Positions 34,401 to 42,264 of a DNA stretch of 43,887 nt are shown here, in pieces. The notes under the pieces are model-generated. The model was not told the origin of the DNA. It made no database searches and saw only the letters and a program-made list of their open reading frames with translations. The position numbers and the translations under genes are program-made. This stretch comes from Pseudomonadota bacterium (GTDB lineage Bacteria; Desulfobacterota; Desulfobulbia; Desulfobulbales; Desulfocapsaceae). The DNA is taken from contig JAHJLI010000093.1 in NCBI GenBank assembly GCA_018821785.1, positions 1 through 43,887 of the forward strand. Reading direction: 5' to 3'. Each line of letters starts with the position of its first letter. The stretch's first letter is position 1.

Positions 34401-37400
34401 TTTAGCCATTGGTTACAACGTCGGTGAGCATCGACTGGATTCCAGCTGCTATGATCTGCTGGCCTCAGAAGCGAGGCTTGCATGTTTTGTAGGCATTGCC
34501 CAGGGCCAACTGCCGGAGGAAAGCTGGTTTGCCCTGGGGCGTCTGCTCACCACCACCGGCGGTGAGCCCATTCTCCTGTCGTGGAGCGGCTCGATGTTTG
34601 AATATCTTATGCCGCTTTTGGTCATGCCGTCCTACGAAAAGACTCTCCTGTATCAGACCTGTAAGGCGGCTGTGACAAGCCAAATCGACTATGGCAAAAA
34701 AAGGGGAGTACCATGGGGCATCTCGGAATGTGGTTATAACGCCATCGATGTCCATCAAAATTACCAGTACCGCGCCTTTGGTGTTCCCGGTCTAGGGTTG
34801 AAACGCGGACTTGCCGAAGATCTGGTGATCGCCCCCTATGCCTCGGTGCTGGCGTTGATGGTGGCACCTGAGAAGGCCTGTTTCAACCTGCAGAGGCTTG
34901 ACGCTGAAGGCTTTGCCGGAAGATACGGTTTTTATGAAGCGATCGACTACACTCCTTCTCGGATGCCTCCCAACCACACTCAAACCGTGGTTCGTTCCTT
35001 TATGGCCCACCACCAGGGGATGAGTTTTCTCGCCCTGGCCTCCCTGCTCCTGGATCGTCGTATGCAGAAACGCTTCGAATCTGAGCCTTTGTTCCAGGCC
35101 ACTCTGTTGCTTCTCCAGGAACGAATTCCCAAAGCCACCGCCTTCTATATTCATACTTCGGAATTGTCGGATAAACAGATACCAGCCGGCACCGGGGAAA
35201 CCCCGATACGGGTGTTCAACAGTCCTGATACGCCGTATCCGGAAGTACAGTTGCTGTCAAACGGCAGATATCACGTAATGATTACCGCCAGTGGCGGCGG
35301 TTACAGCCGGTGGCAGGATTTGGCCATAACCCGCTGGAAAGAAGACAGTACCTGCGATAACTGGGGCACCTTCTGTTATGTGCGAGACATGACCAGTGGC
35401 AAATTCTGGTCGACAACATACCAGCCTACTCTCAACCGTTCAAAAAATTTTGAAACGGTTTTTTCCGAAGGACGGGCCGAGTTTCGCTGCCGCTTTGATG
35501 ACCTCGAAGCCTATACTGAGGTTGTTGTGTCTTCCGAGGACGACATCGAACTGCGGCGAATCACCCTTACCAACCGCACTCGTCGTATCAGGGAAATTGA
35601 AGTAACCAGCTATGCCGAAGTGGTCCTGGCGCCCCCCATCGTCGATGCTCTGCATCCAGCCTTCAGTAATCTCTTCGTGCAAACCGAGATTCTCCCCGAA
35701 CATCGGGCTATCCTCTGTACCCGCAGGCCTCGCTCCGAGGGAGAACAGATGCCTTGGGTGATGCACCTGATGGCGGTTCATGACGCCAAAATTATTGACG
35801 TCTCCTATGAGACTGATCGGTTGCGATTCATTGGTCGCGGCAAGAGTGTTATGAATCCACGGGCTATGGGCGATGGAACCGACGATTCGGGCGAGCTTTC
35901 AGGGAGCCAAGGATCGGTTCTTGATCCGATTGTTGCCATTAGATACCGGATCAGTCTTTCTCCGGGTGAATCAGTGAAAATAAACATGGTCACCGGTATT
36001 GGACGCAATCGTGACGAAGCACTGAGCCTTATTGAAAAATATCAGGACCGGCATCTTGCCGACCGGGTTTTTGATTTGGCCTGGACCCATGGGCAGGTGC
36101 TCCTGCGTCAGATCAATGCCACCGAAGCTGACGCCCAACTGTATGGGCGACTTGCCGGTGCGGTGATTTATGCCAAGGCAACGCTTCGTGCGCAACAGGA
36201 AATTTTGAAAAAGAATCGCCGCGGCCAGTCCGGTCTCTGGGGCTATACCATTTCCGGCGATTTGCCGATTGTTCTGGTGCGGATTGAGGACATAGCCAAC
36301 ATCGATCTGGTCCGCCAACTTGTTCAGGCACACGCCTACTGGCGGCTTAAAGGGCTGGCGGTCGATCTGGTGATCTGGAATGAAGATCATGCCGGCTACC
36401 GACAACTTCTCCATGAGCAGATCAACGGTCTCATTGCTGCGGGCAACGAAGGCGGCATCGCCGATCGGCCAGGTGGCATCTTCGTGCGGCCCGGCGATCA
36501 GATAGCCGACGAGGACCGCATCCTCTTTCAGGCGGTCGCGAGAGCAATACTTTCCGACGTTCGGGGAACACTTGCCGAGCAGATAGGTGGGCACGTTCAA
36601 GCGGATATTGTTATTCCTCGCCTCATTCCGTCGCGAACTTTTCGTCCCGAGCCTCATGCAGAAGTTCCTCTACCGCGTCATGATCTGTTATTTTTTAACG
36701 GCTTGGGTGGCTTCACCCCTGATGGGCGAGAGTATGTCATTACCACTGCGGCGGGCCAGCAGACACCGGCACCCTGGGTGAATGTGCTGGCCAATCCACT
36801 CTTTGGGACTATTGTTTCCGAGAGCGGTCCCGCCTTTACCTGGAGTGAGAATGCCCATGAATTCAGACTCACACCCTGGATAAACGATTCGGTAAGCGAC
36901 AGAAGCGGAGAGGCCTTCTATATCCGAGATGAAGAACGCGGCCACTTCTGGTCACCCACTCCCTCGCCTTGCCGTGGTCTCAATCCCTACGTCACCAGGC
37001 ATGGGTTTGGTTATAGCGTCTTTGAACATACTGAGCGTGGTATCCATTCAGAGTTGTGGATTTATGTGGCACTCGACGCGGCAATCAAGTTTTCGGTGTT
37101 AAAACTTCGCAATGATTCGGGTAGGAAAAGAAAACTCTCCGCAACCGGCTATGTGGAATGGGTTTTGGGTGACCTGCGGACCAAATCGGCCATGCATGTG
37201 ATTACAACAATTGACAGAAAAAACGGCGCTCTTTTTGCCCATAATTCATTCAATACAGAGTTTCATGACCGAACCGGATTTTTCGATGTCGATGATCGAA
37301 CCCTTAACCTTACTGGTGACCGGACGGAGTTTGTCGGACGCAATGGCACTCTGGCAGCGCCGGCGGCGATGACCCGTGTCCGGCTTTCTGGTCGGGTCGG

Positions 37401-39093
37401 TGCCGGTTTCGATCCCTGTGCTGCCCTCCAAGTAAACTTTGAACTGGCTGTAGGACAGGAGCGTGAAATCATTTTTAAGCTCGGAGTAGGCAAAGACCTA
37501 GCTGATGCCGAGAACCTGGTATCCCGGTTTCGAGGCAGAACTGCGGCCCGGGTCGCCCTAGATGCGGTATGGCAGCATTGGAGCCATACCCTTGGCGCGG
37601 TCAACGTGGAAACCCCGGACCTGGGTCTTAATGTGCTCGCAAACGGTTGGCTTCTTTACCAAACATTATCCTGTAGGCTGTGGGCGCGATGCGCCACCTA
37701 CCAATCGGGCGGGGCTTTCGGTTTCCGTGATCAATTACAGGACGTCATGGCCCTCATCTATGCCCGGCCGTTCCTGGTTCGCGAACATCTGCTTCTTGCC
37801 GCTTCCCGGCAATTTGAGGAAGGAGATGCACAGCATTGGTGGCATCCACCCCATGGTCGAGGGGTACGCACCCATTGCTCCGATGATTATCTCTGGTTAC
37901 CTTTGGTGACCCATCGCTATGTTACAACCACCGGAGATAGTGGGGTGCTGGATCAGGTTGTACGCTTCCTTCAAGGTCGCCCGGTAAATGCAGATGAAGA
38001 CTCGTATTACGATCTGCCGATTATCTCTGAAGAAGCGACGAGTCTTTATGACCACTGTGTTCGGGCTATAGAGAAAAGTCTCACTTTTGGGGAGCATGGT
38101 CTGCCGCTGATCGGTTCCTGTGACTGGAATGATGGGATGAATCTGGTCGGCGAACATGGCAAAGGCGAAAGCGTCTGGTTGGGATTTTTCCTTTACGAAG
38201 TACTTATGCGTTTTGCCGAGGTTGCCGGTATGCGTGGTGATATTTCCTTTGTCGAACGCTGTCACCTTGAGGCGGCCGAACTGCGACGCAACATCGAGGA
38301 GTATGGCTGGGACGGCAAGTGGTATCGCCGTGCTTACTTTGACGACGGCACGCCGCTCGGTTCTTCATTAAATAGTGAATGCCGTATCGATTCAATTGCC
38401 CAGAGCTGGTCGGTGCTGTCAGGTGCTGGAAGTAAGGAGCGTTCGCATCTGGCCATGGAAGCGGTTGATAAACATCTTGTACGCCGTGAGCACCGGTTGA
38501 TCCAGCTTCTCGATCCACCATTTGATACGTCGGTCCTGAATCCAGGCTACATCAAAGGGTACGTTCCAGGGGTGCGGGAAAACGGTGGGCAATACACCCA
38601 TGCGGCCATCTGGGCGGCGATGGCCTTTGCTCAGCTTGGAGATAAAAAGCGTGCCTGGGAACTCTTCACCATGATCAACCCGGTGAATCATGGCCGATCG
38701 GCAGATGAGACTGCCGTTTATAAAGTAGAGCCGTATGTCGTAGCCGCTGATGTGTATGCACTTGCACCGCACACCGGCCGCGGTGGCTGGACCTGGTATA
38801 CCGGTTCGGCCGCCTGGATGTATCGACTCATCATCGAATCATTGATTGGGCTACGACTGGATGTCGATAAACTGCATTTTACGCCGTGCCTGCCTGCAGA
38901 TTGGGATGGGTTCAAGCTGCATTATCGCTACAGAGAGACAGTCTATCATATTTCCGTGCGGCAATTGTCTGCTGATGCGGGTGAGATACATATTTGGGTG
39001 GATGGAACAAAACAGCTCGATTTGGGCATCCCTCTTGTTGACGACCATAAAGAACACATGGTTGAGGTGCAAATAGGTGCTGAAATAAAATAA
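31366..39093 (+). CDS. ndvB: Cyclic beta-1,2-glucan synthase (NdvB/Cgs type), N-terminally shortened
   Basis: 2,575 residues from ATG 31366; family members are usually about 2,800. The start is the methionine of the conserved VYAEMDFATRDRYR motif, so real enzymes continue upstream. Membrane helices near 85-140 are followed by the glycosyltransferase 84 domain (about 160-480) with LDTDTLL, SHDLLEGCYARAG and RRYRWIRGDWQ. More helices follow (about 490-670), then the glycoamylase-like region (about 690-1230; SECGYNAIDVHQNYQYRAFG). Two carbohydrate-binding/GH94-type segments lie in the C-terminal half, ending with the phosphorylase-type catalytic region (SCDWNDGMNLVGEHGKGESVW). Makes periplasmic cyclic glucans for osmotic adaptation. 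Whether this shortened form is made or active is uncertain. Confidence 0.88.
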   Translation: MDFATRDRYRQVIEKIATTSPHSESEVARQAINLADRAATEKGTDDRSAHVGFYLIDGGLIELQRTAKMRFSVAEVLGKACRRLPVLVYCGTIVLSTAILAGYFAAKAQADGLESWGLGFFMLLLLLCASQPAISLVNWLATLLATPQLLPRMDFSKGIPPEMRTLVVIPTMLTNSGNIEELAEALEIRFLANRDSNLHFGLLTDFCDADEEILAEDEPLLRLAEQKITDLNEKYPLPEGDTFFLFHRPRLWNSRDRIWMGFERKRGKLSDLNGLLRGRGEGQFSCIAGDTSLLSTVKYVITLDTDTLLARDSAWRFVGTMAHPLNRACYDTDRQRVVAGYGILQPRVAESLSGAPRSRYVGLCGSDPGIDPYTRAVSDVYQDLFGEGSFIGKGIYDVDAFEQALSGRLPDNLILSHDLLEGCYARAGLLSDVQLYEEYPSRYSADVKRRYRWIRGDWQIGGWTLPLVPGSDGRLQRNRLSMLSRWKIFDNLRRSLTAAAFTLLLLLGWTVLAPAWFWTLTVIGGILAPSLLASMLGVLQKPLEVTLGQHLRTTMQSSGKFGLQAAFTLVCLPYEAFFSLDAMLRTIWRLLISHRRLLEWSPSGYSQQIDNNGFIASCRAMWSGPVFAILVAISLALLQPSVLFVAGPILLLWFASPVITWWVSLPRSIRPDTLTAEQNLFLRRLSRKTWAFFETFLGPDDHWLLPDNFQEHPVGVIAHRTSPTNIGLSLLANLSAYDFGYIPAGILMQRTANTLRTMESLERHRGHFYNWYDTQTLEPLLPMYISSVDSGNLGGHLLTLKPGLLGLVDEPIFGRRVFEGLSDTLQIVTNMAGDSASVHLEQIKDNIGRALNSTPTTLTAVRWCLDQLARSAALVVAEIEAMDTNPASELQWWALAFARQCRDAVDELTLLAPWTEIMSSSAKIGDFAVLDEIPVLGHLLELEASFFPEIDQRISLAISVEEKVWLLELQRLITVSGREAKTRVARIDDLVRQIEELAQMDYGFLFDASRRLLAIGYNVGEHRLDSSCYDLLASEARLACFVGIAQGQLPEESWFALGRLLTTTGGEPILLSWSGSMFEYLMPLLVMPSYEKTLLYQTCKAAVTSQIDYGKKRGVPWGISECGYNAIDVHQNYQYRAFGVPGLGLKRGLAEDLVIAPYASVLALMVAPEKACFNLQRLDAEGFAGRYGFYEAIDYTPSRMPPNHTQTVVRSFMAHHQGMSFLALASLLLDRRMQKRFESEPLFQATLLLLQERIPKATAFYIHTSELSDKQIPAGTGETPIRVFNSPDTPYPEVQLLSNGRYHVMITASGGGYSRWQDLAITRWKEDSTCDNWGTFCYVRDMTSGKFWSTTYQPTLNRSKNFETVFSEGRAEFRCRFDDLEAYTEVVVSSEDDIELRRITLTNRTRRIREIEVTSYAEVVLAPPIVDALHPAFSNLFVQTEILPEHRAILCTRRPRSEGEQMPWVMHLMAVHDAKIIDVSYETDRLRFIGRGKSVMNPRAMGDGTDDSGELSGSQGSVLDPIVAIRYRISLSPGESVKINMVTGIGRNRDEALSLIEKYQDRHLADRVFDLAWTHGQVLLRQINATEADAQLYGRLAGAVIYAKATLRAQQEILKKNRRGQSGLWGYTISGDLPIVLVRIEDIANIDLVRQLVQAHAYWRLKGLAVDLVIWNEDHAGYRQLLHEQINGLIAAGNEGGIADRPGGIFVRPGDQIADEDRILFQAVARAILSDVRGTLAEQIGGHVQADIVIPRLIPSRTFRPEPHAEVPLPRHDLLFFNGLGGFTPDGREYVITTAAGQQTPAPWVNVLANPLFGTIVSESGPAFTWSENAHEFRLTPWINDSVSDRSGEAFYIRDEERGHFWSPTPSPCRGLNPYVTRHGFGYSVFEHTERGIHSELWIYVALDAAIKFSVLKLRNDSGRKRKLSATGYVEWVLGDLRTKSAMHVITTIDRKNGALFAHNSFNTEFHDRTGFFDVDDRTLNLTGDRTEFVGRNGTLAAPAAMTRVRLSGRVGAGFDPCAALQVNFELAVGQEREIIFKLGVGKDLADAENLVSRFRGRTAARVALDAVWQHWSHTLGAVNVETPDLGLNVLANGWLLYQTLSCRLWARCATYQSGGAFGFRDQLQDVMALIYARPFLVREHLLLAASRQFEEGDAQHWWHPPHGRGVRTHCSDDYLWLPLVTHRYVTTTGDSGVLDQVVRFLQGRPVNADEDSYYDLPIISEEATSLYDHCVRAIEKSLTFGEHGLPLIGSCDWNDGMNLVGEHGKGESVWLGFFLYEVLMRFAEVAGMRGDISFVERCHLEAAELRRNIEEYGWDGKWYRRAYFDDGTPLGSSLNSECRIDSIAQSWSVLSGAGSKERSHLAMEAVDKHLVRREHRLIQLLDPPFDTSVLNPGYIKGYVPGVRENGGQYTHAAIWAAMAFAQLGDKKRAWELFTMINPVNHGRSADETAVYKVEPYVVAADVYALAPHTGRGGWTWYTGSAAWMYRLIIESLIGLRLDVDKLHFTPCLPADWDGFKLHYRYRETVYHISVRQLSADAGEIHIWVDGTKQLDLGIPLVDDHKEHMVEVQIGAEIK

Positions 39094-39122
39094 GTCAGTT
39101 GAATTGCAGCACATAATATTTC

Positions 39123-39146
39123 AACTCGCAAAGCGGGGTTGTTTTT
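39123..39146 (+). terminator. Terminator after the glucan synthase gene
   Basis: AACTCGC, loop AAA, GCGGGGTT (one bulge), then GTTTTT; 30 bp after the stop codon of the glucan synthase gene. Confidence 0.6.
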
Positions 39147-39177
39147 CATCACTGGAATGATCTGGTGAGCATCTATT

Positions 39178-40041
39178 CTATTGATTTTTTGCGTCGTTAT
39201 CATACTTTTGAAACTCAGGGCTATTAAGGTGGTCAAGTATTATATTGGCAGGAATAACATTGCAAAGGCCGGTATTGTCCTCAAATATAACCCGAGCTCT
39301 CCCTGTTTGAAGGCTGATGGCTGGTTCAATATACGAGATTTCGGATACCACCATACCAATGAACCATTCGCCCTGCAAAATCGGTGTGGTGAACGCCTTG
39401 CCAAGTTGAATGTTTGGTTCGTAAACCACCGGCCCGCCGCTATTTCCAGGGAAAACTAATCCATCCACGATAATGTTTTCCGGATCTGACCTTGCCACCA
39501 GACCACGACGAACAATAGGAGTTGCATATTTTTCAGAGCGCATGCCTAAAGGAAAACCAACAATGAAAAGAGGAGCGCCTGCCTGGACGTGTTCCACGGA
39601 GAGGAAATCAGCATATTGTATTTGGAGTACATCTGATGTGTCAGTCCGTACAATAAGTCTACTAGCTAAATCGTACTTTATAGAAGGGAACCACCCACTT
39701 TTAAAAAAATTGGTCGCATGATCATCAGATACCAATACGCTTTTCCCATTTGCGTCATTGAGCCGATACGTTAGCTTTTGTGTAAGCTGACCTTTTCCTT
39801 GATCTGAGTATACGACATGTTTTGCTGTCACCAGTGCAATGTGATTGCCAGGTGTGCGAACTAGAAAGCCTGTCCCTATCGGTTTCGCGTCCCCATTGTC
39901 CTCTAGCATTTCTATTGAAACCAGTGCCTTAAGCCAACGTTGGTTAAAAACGGCTGTACGCTTAGTTATTTCCTCTGCTGCAGAATACCCCGGTAGAGTG
40001 ATTATCAAAAATGATAAGATTAAAAACTGAAATGATTTCAC
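39178..40041 (-). CDS. Exported trypsin-like serine protease
   Basis: 287 residues; GTG start at 40041 with GAGGTGA just upstream. A signal peptide (KSFQFLILSFLIITLPGYSAA) is followed by a chymotrypsin-fold domain with histidine in VTAKHVV (about 75), a candidate aspartate in IKYDLASRLIV (about 124) and serine in VFPGNSGGPV (about 199). No PDZ domain, unlike DegP. The substrate is unknown; probably periplasmic. Convergent with the glucan synthase gene; no sigma-54 element seen upstream. Confidence 0.8.
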   Translation of the reverse strand: MKSFQFLILSFLIITLPGYSAAEEITKRTAVFNQRWLKALVSIEMLEDNGDAKPIGTGFLVRTPGNHIALVTAKHVVYSDQGKGQLTQKLTYRLNDANGKSVLVSDDHATNFFKSGWFPSIKYDLASRLIVRTDTSDVLQIQYADFLSVEHVQAGAPLFIVGFPLGMRSEKYATPIVRRGLVARSDPENIIVDGLVFPGNSGGPVVYEPNIQLGKAFTTPILQGEWFIGMVVSEISYIEPAISLQTGRARVIFEDNTGLCNVIPANIILDHLNSPEFQKYDNDAKNQ

Positions 40042-40188
40042 TTAATCACCTCTATGCTGATGTTGAACTGACCTGCAGTGGGCCTGTTCCCGCTGTCGGC
40101 GTTTAATACCGCTTGTACGCCCGGCATGGGCGTGATCTTTATGGAGTGCAAATCCCAACCTTTTCACTTCTGAGGTGGGGTGAAGTAA

Positions 40189-40225
40189 TCGGGTAAGGGC
40201 AGGAGAGAAAGCCGGCCTTACCCGA
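40189..40225 (-). terminator. Hairpin downstream of the OmpA gene
   Basis: Arms TCGGGTAAGG (40189-40198) and CCTTACCCGA (40216-40225) pair perfectly around a 17-base loop, 15 bp after the OmpA stop codon. No T-run follows on the minus strand, so it may protect the transcript end or terminate only weakly. Confidence 0.5.
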
Positions 40226-40240
40226 TCTGGAGTTTATCTC

Positions 40241-41215
40241 TTATTTAATCGGCTTCAATTCAACTCTTCGGTTCCTGGTTCGCCCATCGTCAGTATCGTT
40301 GGAATAAGCAGGTTTTTCTTCGCCGAATCCAACTGAGGTAAGACGCGGTGCGCCAACATTCTTTTTGATAAGATAGGTGCGTACTGCTTTGGCGCGTCTT
40401 TCGGAAAGGGCTTGATTATAGATATTTGTGCCGGTACTATCGGCATGACCCTGAATTTCAACTTTCAAGCCGGGGTTTTTATCCATTACTGGAATAAGTT
40501 CATCAAGATATGGGTAGTATTGAACTTTAACTACTGATTTGTCGAAATCGAACAAATAATCAGTGTTCAATGTCCAGCAACCTCTCTCGTCAACCCTTGC
40601 GCCCAGTGGAGTATCGGGACAGGCGTCGTCAGAGTCCTGCACACCATCTTGGTCAGTATCGATAAACTGTGTTACCTGCTTCGAGGCTACCCCTGAGGTT
40701 GTCGCAGAGGCTTCGACAACTGTCGAAGAGAAGTTGTAGGCTGAAAGGATAGTGGCAAATCCCTCGCCATCATAAGCAGTTGATATTTTAACAAATACGA
40801 TTTTCCCATCCACTACATCTGCATAATCTACGTCCCCGAGTTGTGCCCTGACGGCTGCTTCAGGCGTGAGCTGAAGGCCATACGAGGTGAATATTGAATG
40901 GTATGCGACTGGCTCATAGGCAATTGAAGTTTCGTTAAAAATGACTTTATCGCCATCTACCTTTGCATAGCTTGTCGGTACACCGCTGACGGCTTCTGGC
41001 TTCAATACGAGGCCATAGGCTTCCAACACCTTATTAAAGCTGGAGGAGCTGTATGCGGTTGGTGATTTATCATAGACGACCTTGCCGTCTATTACTTTCG
41101 CGTAAGCAGATGGCACATTTCGACCACCCTCGGGTGTGAGCACAATTGCTCCGGCAGGCATTGTAAAAGCGGCAAGGCTCGCTGCCGTTAAAAAGATTAC
41201 TAATTGTTTCTTCAT
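40241..41215 (-). CDS. OmpA-family outer-membrane protein with three N-terminal repeats
   Basis: 324 residues from ATG 41215 (GAGGG upstream; the frame is open 12 residues further). A signal peptide ends after MPAGA. Three repeats of about 42-45 residues follow (about 25-155), each with LTPE/LKPE, a YAKV or YADV, DGKVV/DGDKVI and a closing AYG-like motif. Next are a calcium-binding thrombospondin-type-3 element (DTDQDGVQDSDDACPDTP) and an OmpA C-terminal peptidoglycan-binding domain (about 215-320; GHADSTGTNIYNQALSERRA, TSVGFGEEKP). There is no beta-barrel, so anchoring probably depends on peptidoglycan contact. A sigma-54-like sequence lies 197 bp upstream. Confidence 0.85.
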   Translation of the reverse strand: MKKQLVIFLTAASLAAFTMPAGAIVLTPEGGRNVPSAYAKVIDGKVVYDKSPTAYSSSSFNKVLEAYGLVLKPEAVSGVPTSYAKVDGDKVIFNETSIAYEPVAYHSIFTSYGLQLTPEAAVRAQLGDVDYADVVDGKIVFVKISTAYDGEGFATILSAYNFSSTVVEASATTSGVASKQVTQFIDTDQDGVQDSDDACPDTPLGARVDERGCWTLNTDYLFDFDKSVVKVQYYPYLDELIPVMDKNPGLKVEIQGHADSTGTNIYNQALSERRAKAVRTYLIKKNVGAPRLTSVGFGEEKPAYSNDTDDGRTRNRRVELKPIK

Positions 41216-41411
41216 CTCATTTCCCTCTATTAATTGTGATTGTGTTGCCAAAAGGTTCCAAACATTCGCTTTGAACCACTTGACTATTGGTTTCTATTTC
41301 CCTCTGATGTGGATACCAGATGGATGGTGCTGATATTTCAAAACAGATCTTTCATCCATGACTGCTGATATAAACAACCGGCATTGGACCAAGTTAACTG
41401 AACTTCTAAGA

Positions 41412-41426
41412 GCACAAAACATGCCA
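41412..41426 (-). promoter_or_regulatory. Possible sigma-54 promoter for the OmpA gene
   Basis: Minus strand TGGCATGTTTTGTGC: GG and GC at the correct spacing. It lacks a dyad at about 100 bp; the nearest copy is 249 bp upstream (41676-41707). Weaker case than the others. Confidence 0.4.
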
Positions 41427-41675
41427 GTTCATTTTTAAGTATGAAAGATCAACTCTCTTGGCGAGATAGGAAAATGTTCAATTCTGAGTTGGTTGCCGGC
41501 TAATTTCCAACGTATCCCACTGGAATAAATTGAAAGAATAGTGTGCCTCTCATAAGAGCGATATTCTAAAAATTCATAGCGCTGAATACTTAGATAAACT
41601 CCTCGGCACTGAGTTATTTAGGTAATTTCTTCAAGAAATGTCCAGGCAGAGAGATCATTAACGACTGCCGGGAAT

Positions 41676-41707
41676 GGTCGTATTTGCCCAAACGGTCATA
41701 TTTGACC
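41676..41707. promoter_or_regulatory. Dyad copy F, 32 bp, irregular
   Basis: GGTCGTAT, centre CCCAAACGG, ATTTGACC, with one extra base in the centre compared with the 31-bp copies. It is 249 bp from the OmpA promoter candidate, and no sigma-54 sequence was found at about 100 bp on either side. Confidence 0.5.
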
Positions 41708-41855
41708 ACTACTGAAGTGGCAGAATGAAACCGGGGCCTCTTCTTCCTTATCAATTCTCAGTATGCAAAGGCTCTTTGCAAATTTGCGGCCTCTTTGTTT
41801 GTTCATCGTAAGAAACCCAGCCGTTTTAATTGGCTTCTTTAGCAGCCAAACGCAT

Positions 41856-41886
41856 GGTCATATTTAGCCTATGGTCGGATATGACC
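41856..41886. promoter_or_regulatory. 31-bp dyad, copy G, predicted activator site
   Basis: GGTCATAT, centre AGCCTATGG, ATATGACC. Located 101 bp upstream of the sigma-54 promoter at 41988-42002. Apart from the two dyads and two promoter candidates, 41216-42042 holds no gene that I can support. Confidence 0.75.
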
Positions 41887-41987
41887 TCTAGCATCTCGTT
41901 ATTATGGCAGCCAGCTTGCAACCTTACAGTGCAAAATATCATTTGAAATCAAGACGATGACTGCAGTGTGCGGTACGATTGGGAGTC

Positions 41988-42002
41988 TGGTGTAAGAATT
42001 GC
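41988..42002 (+). promoter_or_regulatory. Predicted sigma-54 promoter for the cytochrome transcript
   Basis: TGGTGTAAGAATTGC: GG and TTGC at exact spacing. It shares TAAGAATTG and an upstream CAGTGTG with the promoter at 6871-6885. Expected start near 42014, leaving about 250 bases before the cytochrome gene. Confidence 0.7.
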
Positions 42003-42042
42003 ATCACAGAGAATACAAGAATCAATCCAAAGGGAAGGGGCG

Positions 42043-42096
42043 ATGGAAAAACGGCATAACAAAGGAGAGGTACAAGGACTTTCTCATAATATCTGA
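42043..42096 (+). CDS. Possible 17-residue leader peptide
   Basis: ATG 42043 follows AAGGGAAGGGG closely and reads MEKRHNKGEVQGLSHNI before TGA. It lies about 30 bases inside the predicted sigma-54 transcript upstream of the cytochrome. No homology known to me; the strong ribosome site is the only support. Confidence 0.3.
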   Translation: MEKRHNKGEVQGLSHNI

Positions 42097-42105
42097 GGCA
42101 ACCCT

Positions 42106-42249
42106 ATGCCCGGCTTTATGCAACAGGAGAAATCACCAGTGGCATCCATGGATCTAACCGTTTGGGAGGGGGATGCCACCCCGGACTGTATCGTTTTTGG
42201 TCGGGTAGCGAGTAGAAGTGATAAGCTCATTTCTTCAATAATATGTTAG
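42106..42249 (+). CDS. Possible 47-residue peptide in the cytochrome leader
   Basis: ATG 42106 (GAGG seven bases upstream) to TAG 42249, ending 15 bases before the cytochrome start. The reading begins MPGFMQQEKSPVASMD and has no recognisable motif. It contains a hairpin with perfect 9-bp arms (GTGGCATCC 42139-42147 and GGATGCCAC 42171-42179), which may be the more important feature. Confidence 0.25.
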   Translation: MPGFMQQEKSPVASMDLTVWEGDATPDCIVFGRVASRSDKLISSIIC

Positions 42250-42264
42250 ATGAAAGGATAAATT

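Noticed and set aside
4976..41886. The 31-bp dyads as a mobile palindromic (REP-type) repeat
   Set aside because: Fixed spacing to promoters, absence from coding DNA here and presence of two matching activators argue for a binding site.
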